Shown one piece after another: positions 54,746 through 62,557 of a DNA stretch of 64,000 nucleotides. The position numbers and the translations under genes were made by a program. Source of the stretch: an uncultured Pelagibacteraceae bacterium (GTDB lineage Bacteria > Pseudomonadota > Alphaproteobacteria > Pelagibacterales > Pelagibacteraceae); the NCBI GenBank assembly GCA_902515485.1, contig CABXUR010000001.1, positions 50,330 through 114,329 on the forward strand. Direction: 5' to 3'. The notes beneath the pieces are model-generated. The model made no database searches. It was not told the DNA's origin and saw only the letters and a list, made by a program, of their open reading frames with translations. Each line of letters starts with the position of its first letter. The stretch's first letter is position 1.

Positions 54746-55931
54746 TTAATAAACTATGAATAATTTTTAAATCATTTCTTCTAACACTTTTTAAATTACA
54801 TGGCATGTAATCTTTTGTTTTAGTGTAAAGTTTGAATTTTGTATTGATATCAACACTATTGGATAAATAATTAATTAAAAATTTATCTACTTCAAGAATA
54901 TCATTTTCGTTAATTTTTTTCTTTAAAAAATTATAATATTTTTTTCCTAGGTTTGAGATTACATTATTTACCCTATGTATATAAATAATATTTTTACCTA
55001 CACATAAAACTTTTTTATTAAAAAATATTGTTTGTGCACTAAGGCTTGATGAAAGGTGAATAGTAAATTGACTGTCTTGAATAATACTTACTAAATTTTG
55101 TGGTCGATGAATAAATTGTATTCTATTATTATTAAAAAAAAATTTTTCATTTTTAAATTTTCTAAAAAAAAATATTAATGGATTTGTACGAGGATGAATT
55201 AAAAAAACTAATTCAGAATTAAAATTAGATAAATAATTTTTTATAAAATATTTTAATTTAGTTATATCTGCCAATAAATTTAATTTCTGATTATTATTTA
55301 GAATAACTAGGGCATATTTATTTGGTTTAGTGTTGAATTTAAAACCAAAGAAAAAACTTAACATATTTACCAAGACTTTAAAAAAATAAGCATTTAACTT
55401 ATTTTTAATTTTTTCAGCTGAATAAGTTTCAATTGAATTGATGTAATTAATTTTAAATGTTTTAAAATTTTTTATCGAAAAATTTGTTTTCTTTTTTAAT
55501 GGAAAGGGTTGCTTTAATAAATTTTTTGCTAATATATATCTATTTTTAATAAAAGATATCTCTGGTCTAATAAATTGCATTTTATAAATCTTTGAAATTT
55601 CATAAAAAATGAATTCATCCTCTAAAACAACACCATTAATAAAATAAGGCGATACAAAAATTTTATTTTTTTTACTTTTCAGTCTTATTTTTTGTAAGAA
55701 ATAATTTATTTCATAAATTCTTTTTATATCTAAATTAATTCCCTTTTTTTTGAAATTATCTCTAATCATGTTTAATTTTTTTTTATTATACTTAAAATTT
55801 AAAAAATTATTTTTATAAGAATTTTTAAAAAGAATAATTTTAGAATATTTTTTTTTTAATTTATGCTCTACTACTTTGCTTATAAAAAATTCTCTGTTAG
55901 GATAATAAAATAAAACAATTACTTTGTTCAT
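54735..55931 (-). CDS. Sialyltransferase-like glycosyltransferase, copy B (diverged)
   Basis: The 398 residues keep His246-Pro247 (FLIHPRTNP) and a Ser run at 294-296 (IHLSSSLSAQTIFFNKKVL). The acidic-Gly motif of copy A is not clear; the nearest is VLEDEF at 103-107. It probably shares the fold with copy A and may use another donor or acceptor, or be a partner subunit. The gene is extremely AT-rich, with many Lys, Asn, Phe and Ile codons. It overlaps copy A by 11 bp and lies 58 bp from the pyruvate kinase-like gene. Confidence 0.5.
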   Translation of the reverse strand: MNKVIVLFYYPNREFFISKVVEHKLKKKYSKIILFKNSYKNNFLNFKYNKKKLNMIRDNFKKKGINLDIKRIYEINYFLQKIRLKSKKNKIFVSPYFINGVVLEDEFIFYEISKIYKMQFIRPEISFIKNRYILAKNLLKQPFPLKKKTNFSIKNFKTFKINYINSIETYSAEKIKNKLNAYFFKVLVNMLSFFFGFKFNTKPNKYALVILNNNQKLNLLADITKLKYFIKNYLSNFNSELVFLIHPRTNPLIFFFRKFKNEKFFFNNNRIQFIHRPQNLVSIIQDSQFTIHLSSSLSAQTIFFNKKVLCVGKNIIYIHRVNNVISNLGKKYYNFLKKKINENDILEVDKFLINYLSNSVDINTKFKLYTKTKDYMPCNLKSVRRNDLKIIHSLLNAI

Positions 55932-55989
55932 ATTAATTCAAAAAAATAAATTCAAATTATTTATAATAATTAATCGTTCATTAATTAAA

Positions 55990-57348
55990 TTAAAAAAATT
56001 CTTTTTTAGCAAGTATACTAATTGTATTTGCTCTAGAATTTTTTTCAGGGTATGCAATATGAATTAATGAAGCAATTTTGGTATCTTTAAAAATAGCTTT
56101 TCTATATTTTTTAATTGTTTTTTTAATGAAATATGAAAAGTTATCTTTATCAAATTTTTCTACTTTGTAACAAACCGCATTTTTTCTAAAGGATCCAAGT
56201 GCAAGTGTTTTATCATTATCAGAAAAAATAAATAATTTAGCTTTTTTTTTAAACTTAATTATATTATTTAGAGCAAATCCTTTTTTTGAAAAAATAACTA
56301 CTGGAATATCAGGCAATTTATCAACTAAATTCCAGAAAATATTCTTTTTATTATTTTGATAATTAATATTTTCTTTAACTGGTGTAATTGTTTTTTTTAA
56401 ATAGTTCTGCAGCCAATTTAGGATTACAGCCCAGTTTTTCATAATTGCAGTTTCATCACTTAACATTATAATATCAACATCAAGTTGTTCTGCTAATCCT
56501 AAAGACATTATCTCACTTTTTGAAGGCTTTAACCGATTATTCATCGATATTAGATTTTCTGTTGCATTAATTAAAGGTTTTCCGTTTTTCTTTGTTTCCT
56601 CCGCAATTTTAACTATTGATAAATATAAATTTTCATCTCCAATTTCTGCTGAGAGATCTCCTCTATCTATCATTATTCCATCTGAATATTTGATTATATC
56701 TTTATAATTTTTTAAACCTTCCAAATTTTCTATCTTAGAAATTATTAATTTTTCAGGAAATCTTTTTTTAATTTTTTGAATTATTTTTCCACTTTGTACG
56801 TAACTCAAGCCAATCGCATCAAATTTAATTTTGTTATATTTGTTTAGAAATTTACTATACTGTCTATTTTGAAAGCTATCATCGTATATAGCTAATGGTA
56901 TATTAATTCCCTTTTTAGGCTTGAGGACAAAATTTTCTAAAGATTTTGCTAAAATAAAATCATTGCTTATTTTTATTATCTTAAACAAATATTTACCATC
57001 ATCTAGACTGATAAAGTTTGGTTTTTTAATAATTTTTGGAAGTTTATTTGAACATTTAATATAAATATGTTTACTTGTTTTTTTAAAATTTTTTTTAAAA
57101 ATGAAATAAATGTTTTCCTTTTTTTTTATTTTTATATCTTGTGAATTTTGAGTTCTGGGTTTAACTCCAGGAATATCTAAAAGTATTCTTACATTTTTAT
57201 CAATTTTTTTAATTTTATTTGAAATATTTAAATGCCAATTTAAAATATTATGAGATCCATTCAGTCTTATAATATCTGTTATTTTAAGAATTTTTTCCAA
57301 ATCTATATTTTTTTCTGAAATCGGTCCTATTGTGGGAAGAATTTTCAT
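55990..57348 (-). CDS. Divergent pyruvate kinase-like protein in the glycan locus
   Basis: The 452 residues follow the pyruvate kinase fold from end to end: PTIGPIS, IIRLNGSHN (Arg28, Asn30, Ser32), ISKIENLEG (Lys205, Glu207), DGIMIDRGDLSAEIG (Asp231), NATENLISM (Thr263), IMLSDETA, and a C-terminal NSRANTISIL. The DTKGPEIR loop, however, reads DIPGVKPR at 58-65, replacing residues that contact K+ and PEP. It may act on a substrate other than PEP/ADP, or bind PEP without the usual kinase activity. It lies among glycan genes and not with gap/pgk. Confidence 0.8.
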   Translation of the reverse strand: MKILPTIGPISEKNIDLEKILKITDIIRLNGSHNILNWHLNISNKIKKIDKNVRILLDIPGVKPRTQNSQDIKIKKKENIYFIFKKNFKKTSKHIYIKCSNKLPKIIKKPNFISLDDGKYLFKIIKISNDFILAKSLENFVLKPKKGINIPLAIYDDSFQNRQYSKFLNKYNKIKFDAIGLSYVQSGKIIQKIKKRFPEKLIISKIENLEGLKNYKDIIKYSDGIMIDRGDLSAEIGDENLYLSIVKIAEETKKNGKPLINATENLISMNNRLKPSKSEIMSLGLAEQLDVDIIMLSDETAIMKNWAVILNWLQNYLKKTITPVKENINYQNNKKNIFWNLVDKLPDIPVVIFSKKGFALNNIIKFKKKAKLFIFSDNDKTLALGSFRKNAVCYKVEKFDKDNFSYFIKKTIKKYRKAIFKDTKIASLIHIAYPEKNSRANTISILAKKEFF

Positions 57349-57392
57349 TATATTTATTAATAAATATTTTATTAATTTTTTTAATAACTAAA

Positions 57393-57428
57393 TTTTATAT
57401 AACTATTTAAGTTATAATCTATATAAAA
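57393..57428. repeat. Imperfect inverted repeat in divergent promoter region
   Basis: In the 179-bp gap between the divergent pyruvate kinase-like and sulfotransferase genes, TTTTATATAACT is followed after 5 bases by AGTTATA and, past a 5-base bulge, TATAAAA. This gives nested arms (6 bp inner, 7-9 bp outer). It could be an operator or an RNA hairpin, though such pairs also occur by chance in very AT-rich DNA. Nothing else in the gap stands out. Confidence 0.35.
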
Positions 57429-57527
57429 TTTTAATATTTTAAAAACAGTTAATAGTAACATATATAAGATTTATTAAAACTTGTAATTTTAAATATATTA
57501 ATTTATTTAATATTGTAAAAATTTTTT

Positions 57528-58541
57528 ATGTTTAATATTAATAAAATTTCTCCTATATTATTCTGTGGACATAGAGCTAGTGGCGGGGGCATGTATTCAG
57601 GTATATTTGATTTTCATCCTGAACTCTTAGTTTATCCACATGAGTCGAAATTCTTTCAAATTTTCTACCCATTTACAGAATTATTTAAATTTAATAAAAA
57701 AGAAAAAATTGATTACCTAATAAATAAAAATTTTGAATTTCTTAGACATCAATTTTTTGATGTATGTAAAGCTGATAAAAATTATTTTAATTTTGATCAA
57801 TTTATAAAAACTTTTAAATTAGAAACTGAAAACTCAAATACCTGGGATGATTATTTTAAAGCTATGTTTAAAACTTATGCTAAAATTACGCCACAAAAAC
57901 TTGATAATATTAAGTATTATATTGAAAGAACATCAAGTACGGAAATTTATGCTTATGAAATTTTAGATAAATTTCCAAATGCTAAATTCATTCATAACAT
58001 AAGAGATCCAAGAGATAACTACGCATCTATAAAGTCTAGATGGTCAAAAAAATTAAAAAATTTATCCGATTCTGACACAATAGAAGCTTTAAGACAATCC
58101 TGTATTATGAGGGGAAGATTGGGGATAGACATGGGAATTTTAAATGAGAAAATAATGGGAAAAGACAATTATTTTTTTACAAAATATGATGAAATGGTTA
58201 AAAATCCAAAAGAAGAGCTTTTAAAAATATCAAATTTTCTAAACGTAGATTTCTCAAAATTTAATTTAACACCTACATTTTGTGGATTGTCATGGCCAGG
58301 GAATAACATGGATAATAAGAAATTTTCAAGCATTAGTAGTTCTCAATCTGGATTATGGAAAGAGAGAATTGATGATGAGGAAGCTGCATTAATGGAGTTT
58401 CACTTTAAAGATGTATTTGAAAAATTTAATTATAAATTCCACTTTTCTGAACAAGAGCAAGTTTCAGCTGCCAGAGAGCATTATAAATGGCTAAACCATT
58501 TTAGTAAATTTAAAGCAGATTTTTCACTGGCAACAAGATAA
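57528..58541 (+). CDS. PAPS-dependent sulfotransferase
   Basis: Sulfotransferases move sulfate from PAPS to hydroxyl or amino groups. The 337 residues start with ILFCGHRASGGGMYSGIFD, which fits the 5'-phosphosulfate loop in altered form. The 3'-phosphate motif is KFIHNIRDPRDNYASIKSRW near residue 150, and a later YDEMVKNPKEELLKISNFLN is typical of the Sulfotransfer_3-type family. A sulfated surface glycan is the likely product. The neighbour, converging 2 bp away, is the nucleotidyltransferase/APS-kinase pair. No signal peptide is seen. Confidence 0.85.
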   Translation: MFNINKISPILFCGHRASGGGMYSGIFDFHPELLVYPHESKFFQIFYPFTELFKFNKKEKIDYLINKNFEFLRHQFFDVCKADKNYFNFDQFIKTFKLETENSNTWDDYFKAMFKTYAKITPQKLDNIKYYIERTSSTEIYAYEILDKFPNAKFIHNIRDPRDNYASIKSRWSKKLKNLSDSDTIEALRQSCIMRGRLGIDMGILNEKIMGKDNYFFTKYDEMVKNPKEELLKISNFLNVDFSKFNLTPTFCGLSWPGNNMDNKKFSSISSSQSGLWKERIDDEEAALMEFHFKDVFEKFNYKFHFSEQEQVSAAREHYKWLNHFSKFKADFSLATR

Positions 58542-58543
58542 AT

Positions 58544-58915
58544 TCAAATCAATTTTAGGCTTTTATGCTTATTTCTTATTTTTGTTGCAGAAATTTCTTC
58601 AAATTTCTTTGATAATCTAATCTTAGATATTTTATAGCCCACTTTTCTTCCATAAACTACATGACCTACAACTGGAATTTTTATAATTATAAACTTATTT
58701 TTATACTTTTTTAATTTATCATTGATTTTTTTTTTTACATAAGAAAATTGAAAAGGATTTTTTTTATTAATTTTATAACTGTCCATAATTAAAATTGCTA
58801 CTTGATTATTCTTTTTCAAAGCTTTAATAAAAACTTGTTCGTGGCCAGTATGAAAAGGTTGAAATCGACCAATATAAATAGAAGTTTTTTTTCTCCAATT
58901 AAATTTATTACTCAT
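58544..58915 (-). CDS. Small cytidylyltransferase/adenylyltransferase-like protein
   Basis: This 123-residue nucleotidyltransferase of the HxGH superfamily shows IYIGRFQPFHTGHEQ (HTGH) at 13-27 and the ISATKIR motif near the C-terminus. It is shorter than NadM or CoaD (about 160-180 residues). It lies 3 bp from the APS-kinase-like gene. The pair could make an activated sulfate or nucleotide donor, but an ATP sulfurylase role is not shown by the motifs. The substrate is unknown. Confidence 0.7.
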   Translation of the reverse strand: MSNKFNWRKKTSIYIGRFQPFHTGHEQVFIKALKKNNQVAILIMDSYKINKKNPFQFSYVKKKINDKLKKYKNKFIIIKIPVVGHVVYGRKVGYKISKIRLSKKFEEISATKIRNKHKSLKLI

Positions 58916-58918
58916 TAG

Positions 58919-59434
58919 TTAGATTATTCTTTTCAAAATTTTATTAGATGAACTTTTTAAAGTTTCACAGTGAGTATGTACAGTAATTTTTTTATAATTT
59001 GATTTTTCATATTTAATATTAGAATTATAACCTATAAGATTTATGATTTTACCTATTTTGGCTTTAGCATATAATTTTTTTGTGTCTCTTTTAAATAACT
59101 CTTTTATTGTACAATTAACAAAAATTTCATAGTAGTTAGTACCAAATTTTTTTTTTGCATAAGCTCTTGTTTTTTTTAGTGGAGAAATTACTGAAACAAT
59201 TACATAATCATAATCTTTATAAATTTCATGGACATATTTTATTATTGAAATATTGTTTTCGTATATTTTTTTTTTTGAAAAGTTATTTTTATATTTTTTA
59301 TTTGATCTATACTTATCTCCATCAATATTTAAAATTTTAAATTTCATAGATTTAAGTTTTTTTGAGATAAATTTTGCAATCGTAGTCTTTCCAGATCCAG
59401 ATAAACCCGTCAACCAAATAATTTTTTTCTTCAT
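58919..59434 (-). CDS. Adenylylsulfate kinase (CysC-like)
   Basis: APS kinase phosphorylates adenylylsulfate to PAPS. The 171 residues show the P-loop GLSGSGKTT (10-18), FKILNIDGDKYR, and FVNCTIKELFKRDTKKLYAKAKIG, close to the CysC C-terminal pattern. The adjacent sulfotransferase supports PAPS supply. CysC homologues also act in phosphoramidate glycan modification (the Campylobacter type), so another phosphate acceptor is possible. cysD, cysN and sat are not seen in the window. Confidence 0.85.
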   Translation of the reverse strand: MKKKIIWLTGLSGSGKTTIAKFISKKLKSMKFKILNIDGDKYRSNKKYKNNFSKKKIYENNISIIKYVHEIYKDYDYVIVSVISPLKKTRAYAKKKFGTNYYEIFVNCTIKELFKRDTKKLYAKAKIGKIINLIGYNSNIKYEKSNYKKITVHTHCETLKSSSNKILKRII

Positions 59435-59484
59435 GAAATTAGATCTATATTAAAAAATTTTTTTAATATATATACAATTTATCT

Positions 59485-60216
59485 ATGTATGAAAATTTAT
59501 TTATTTATTTATCAATTTTTATACTTGTTTCAATTCAATCAATTATTGGTGTTGGTATTCTGGTAATTGGAACGCCTTTATTATTACTTTTAAAATTTAA
59601 CATGATAGAAATCCTATCAATTTTGTTACCAATATCTATATTAACAAGTTTATTAAATTTTATTTTTATAAAACTAAAAGAAAAGAAAATAAAATTATCT
59701 ATCGATAAAAATTTAAAAAAAAAATTTATACTTATTTGTGCACCATCTATCTTTTTTGGCCTATTAATTTTAAAAAGTTTTGAAAAAATAATAAATTTTA
59801 ATTATTTAGTTTCATTTGTAATTTTTGTTTCTATATTTCTTGCTAATTTTGTTAAAAAAAAAATTGTAACAAACAATTTAAAAACAATATTTTTAATTCT
59901 TGTAGGATTTGTTCATGGTGTTACTAACTCGGGCGGATCATTACTTTCACTATTAATATCCTCCAATAATGAAAAAAATTACTCGAGGTATAACATTACC
60001 TTTTTTTATTTTTTTTTAGCTTTATTCCAATACACTATTTTCTTAATTGTTTTTAATAATCATAAAATATTTAATTCCAATTTTGAAATTATTATTCCAA
60101 TATTTGCTGGTTTAATATTTGGTAATATTCTTTTTAAATTTTTTGACGATAAATTTTTTAAATTGTTAATTAAATTTTTAGCATTATTGGCTTCAATTTT
60201 TCTTATACTAAATTAG
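59485..60216 (+). CDS. TauE/SafE-family membrane transporter
   Basis: This polytopic protein of 243 residues has about eight membrane helices. The two halves begin with SIIGVGILVIGTPLLLLLKF and HGVTNSGGSLLSLLISS, the paired Gly-rich helices of the TauE/SafE/DUF81 family. Members move sulfite, sulfoacetate or other small organosulfur anions. Its position beside the APS-kinase-like gene (divergent, 50 bp) suggests a sulfur-linked role, by inference. The next gene follows after 5 bp. Confidence 0.82.
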   Translation: MYENLFIYLSIFILVSIQSIIGVGILVIGTPLLLLLKFNMIEILSILLPISILTSLLNFIFIKLKEKKIKLSIDKNLKKKFILICAPSIFFGLLILKSFEKIINFNYLVSFVIFVSIFLANFVKKKIVTNNLKTIFLILVGFVHGVTNSGGSLLSLLISSNNEKNYSRYNITFFYFFLALFQYTIFLIVFNNHKIFNSNFEIIIPIFAGLIFGNILFKFFDDKFFKLLIKFLALLASIFLILN

Positions 60217-60221
60217 TTTCC

Positions 60222-60737
60222 ATGAAAAAAAAATACATTAATAAAGCAGTTTTTTTAGATAGAGATGGAGTAATAAATTATGATTATGGATATGTTCACA
60301 AAATTAAAGAATTTAAATTTAAAAAAAATATATTTAAAATTGTTAAATATTTAAACGAAAATAATTATTTAGTTATCATTATCACAAATCAATCTGGAAT
60401 AGGACGAGGTTATTATACAAAAAAAGATCTAATGATTTTACATAGTTGGATGAAAAAAAAATTTCAATATAAGGGGGCTTGTATAGATGATATTTATTAT
60501 TCACCATATTATAAATTATCAAAAAAAAAATTTTCATATAAAGAAAAAATGAGAAGAAAGCCCAATAAAGGAATGATAATAGAAGCTAAAAAAAAATGGC
60601 TAATCAACATAAAAGAGTCTTACATGGTCGGAGATCGAGATATTGATAAAAAACTAGCTATTAATGCTAAACTAAAATTTATTAAAGTAAAATCAAACAC
60701 AAATTTGTTTAAAATCATTACCAGTAAAATTAAATAA
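60222..60737 (+). CDS. HAD-family phosphatase, GmhB-like, without zinc cysteines
   Basis: The 171 residues carry the HAD motif FLDRDGVINYDYGYV (Asp13, Asp15), IITNQSGIGRG and a late VGDRDIDKKLA. This is the pattern of histidinol-phosphate/D,D-heptose-1,7-bisphosphate phosphatases. GmhB enzymes have a zinc loop with several Cys and His; the corresponding stretch here is IYYSPYYKLSKKKFSYKEKMRRKPNKG and has neither. It may act on heptose or another sugar bisphosphate for the glycan. It lies 5 bp after TauE. Confidence 0.82.
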   Translation: MKKKYINKAVFLDRDGVINYDYGYVHKIKEFKFKKNIFKIVKYLNENNYLVIIITNQSGIGRGYYTKKDLMILHSWMKKKFQYKGACIDDIYYSPYYKLSKKKFSYKEKMRRKPNKGMIIEAKKKWLINIKESYMVGDRDIDKKLAINAKLKFIKVKSNTNLFKIITSKIK

Positions 60738-60815
60738 AAAAAATTATTAAATGATAAAAATGTTATTTAACAAAATATTATTTTACCTAAATGATTCTAG
60801 CAAATTTTTTTGAAT

Positions 60816-61640
60816 ATGAAAAAAAAGTCGAATAAACCTAAATTTTATAAAAGTCATTTTTTAAAAGATAACTCCATAGCAATAATTATATTAGCAAGAT
60901 TAGAGTCAAAAAGATTAAAAAACAAAGCAATATTAGAAATTGATAATAATACCGTAATTGAAATTTTAATAAAAAGACTTAAGAAAAAATTTAACTCAAG
61001 TGATATTATTTTATGCACGTCCTATAAAAAAAAAAATTTATATCTTCAAAGATTTTCTAAAGAAAATAAAATTAAATTTTTTAGAGGATCTGATAAAAAT
61101 ATCTTTCAAAGAATTATTTTGTGTCAAAATAAATTTAAGTTTAAACACTTTGTTCGTGTTACTGGTGATAATCCTTTTACAGATTTAATAGCTATTGAAA
61201 AATTATCTAAAATTCATATAAAAAATAAAAATGATTATACTTATACTGATAGTTTACCAAGTGGGACTCGACCAGAAATATTTTCAATGGAGTCTCTAAG
61301 AAAATGTTCTAGAATCGCAATTGACAAAAGCTCATCTGAGTATTTAACTTATTTTTTCAAAAGAAGTATTTTTAAGATAGAAAATTTTTTCTTTAAAAAA
61401 TATTTTAAAAATCAAGAAATGTACAATATTTCTATTGATAATAAAAAAGATTTTTATCTTTTAAAAAAAATTATTAAAGAAAAGAGAAATTTTTATTTTA
61501 ATCTTAAGGACTTGATTAAAATTTTAATAAAATATTCTTCCCCATATAACACACTAAAAAAAAATACAAAAATTAAATTATTAACAAAAAAATATAATGT
61601 AAAATTTAAAGGAAATCTAGCAAATCGCATTTTATTATGA
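60816..61640 (+). CDS. SpsF-like cytidylyltransferase family protein
   Basis: This protein of about 274 residues belongs to the CMP-sugar/SpsF nucleotidyltransferases: AIIILARLESKRLKNKAIL corresponds to the CTP-binding 'ARxxSxRLxxK' loop, and FVRVTGDNPFTD matches RITGDCPLID. It may activate a sugar acid such as a nonulosonic acid, which would connect it with NeuB. I start at the ATG at 60816 instead of a TTG two codons earlier. The C-terminal 100 residues are strongly Lys/Ile/Asn-rich and not informative. Confidence 0.75.
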   Translation: MKKKSNKPKFYKSHFLKDNSIAIIILARLESKRLKNKAILEIDNNTVIEILIKRLKKKFNSSDIILCTSYKKKNLYLQRFSKENKIKFFRGSDKNIFQRIILCQNKFKFKHFVRVTGDNPFTDLIAIEKLSKIHIKNKNDYTYTDSLPSGTRPEIFSMESLRKCSRIAIDKSSSEYLTYFFKRSIFKIENFFFKKYFKNQEMYNISIDNKKDFYLLKKIIKEKRNFYFNLKDLIKILIKYSSPYNTLKKNTKIKLLTKKYNVKFKGNLANRILL

Positions 61641-61673
61641 TAAATTTATATTAATTGTGATTAAAGAAGATAT

Positions 61674-61748
61674 TTAGAATACTCTTTGACTTGGAACTAA
61701 TTTGTCTTGGGCTTGACCTCTAGCAGGCACACTACTCAAAGTGTAGAA
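61674..61748. other. Unexplained island of higher GC in an AT-rich intergenic gap
   Basis: The 188-bp gap between two convergent genes contains about 75 bases clearly richer in G and C than both neighbours. On the minus strand one frame is open for about 24 codons and ends VPARGQAQDKLVPSQRVF then TAA, with no ATG start. A short hairpin (ACACT/AGTGT) lies at 61,729-61,744. It could be the remnant of an exchanged gene or an RNA element. I recognise neither. Confidence 0.4.
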
Positions 61749-61828
61749 TCAATTGAATTTTTATCATAAACTATAAATCTAATTGTAGAAATGCAAAAAT
61801 TTTCATACAATAAATAGCACTTAACTTT

Positions 61829-62557
61829 TTAAATTAATTTCTTTTCAAAATATTTTATATTTTTTTTAAATGTTTTAATATCATTTATACCTCTAGATCT
61901 TATTTCATTATTAGAGATAACAACTCCAACATTTAAATTTTTGTTTTGAGAAATTTTAACTATATCAGTTAAATAGAATTCATTACTTATAATATCTTTT
62001 TTAATTAGTTTTAATAATTTTTTAACTTTATAGTTAAAAATCATTATTCCCGAATTGCAAATATTTATTTTTCTTTGTTGCTTATTTGAGTTTTTATATT
62101 CAATTATCTCAATAATAGAATTTTTATCTCTTTGTATCAATCCACATCCTTTATTTTTATTTGTTTTAAAGGCTAAAATTACTAGATCATAAGTTTTACT
62201 TTTGTTTATCATTTTTTTTACATCAGATTTAAGAATGAAAGGTGTGTCAGCATATAAAATCATAAAATAATTTTTTTTATTAAATCGTCTATTTTTAAAA
62301 AATTCTTTAATAGCGTGTCCGGTTCCAAGAGGATTTTTTTGTAAAAAAAAATTATAGCTCCTTAATTCATTTTTTAAAAATATTAATGTTTTATTAATTA
62401 CTAAATAAATTTTATCTGAAAAAGTTTCTGCTAGATTTATAGATATTTGAATAAGAGTTTTATTTTTTATTTTTAATAAAACTTTTGGAGTTTTTTTTTT
62501 AATTCTAGTTCCTTTTCCACCTGCTAATATTATTGAAACCAAGTTATTTTTAATCAT
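61829..62557 (-). CDS. GlmU-like sugar-1-phosphate uridylyltransferase domain protein
   Basis: The 242 residues correspond to the N-terminal half of GlmU: IILAGGKGTRIKKKTPKVLLKI, NPLGTGHAIKE, MILYADTPFI, and NSGIMIFNYKVKK followed by NEFYLTDIVKI. The C-terminal hexapeptide acetyltransferase domain of GlmU is completely absent. It could make a UDP- or other NDP-HexNAc for the adjacent NeuB pathway. Its ATG overlaps the neuB stop (4 bp), so the two are co-translated. It is probably a specialised paralogue, because the essential GlmU needs both domains. Confidence 0.85.
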   Translation of the reverse strand: MIKNNLVSIILAGGKGTRIKKKTPKVLLKIKNKTLIQISINLAETFSDKIYLVINKTLIFLKNELRSYNFFLQKNPLGTGHAIKEFFKNRRFNKKNYFMILYADTPFILKSDVKKMINKSKTYDLVILAFKTNKNKGCGLIQRDKNSIIEIIEYKNSNKQQRKINICNSGIMIFNYKVKKLLKLIKKDIISNEFYLTDIVKISQNKNLNVGVVISNNEIRSRGINDIKTFKKNIKYFEKKLI

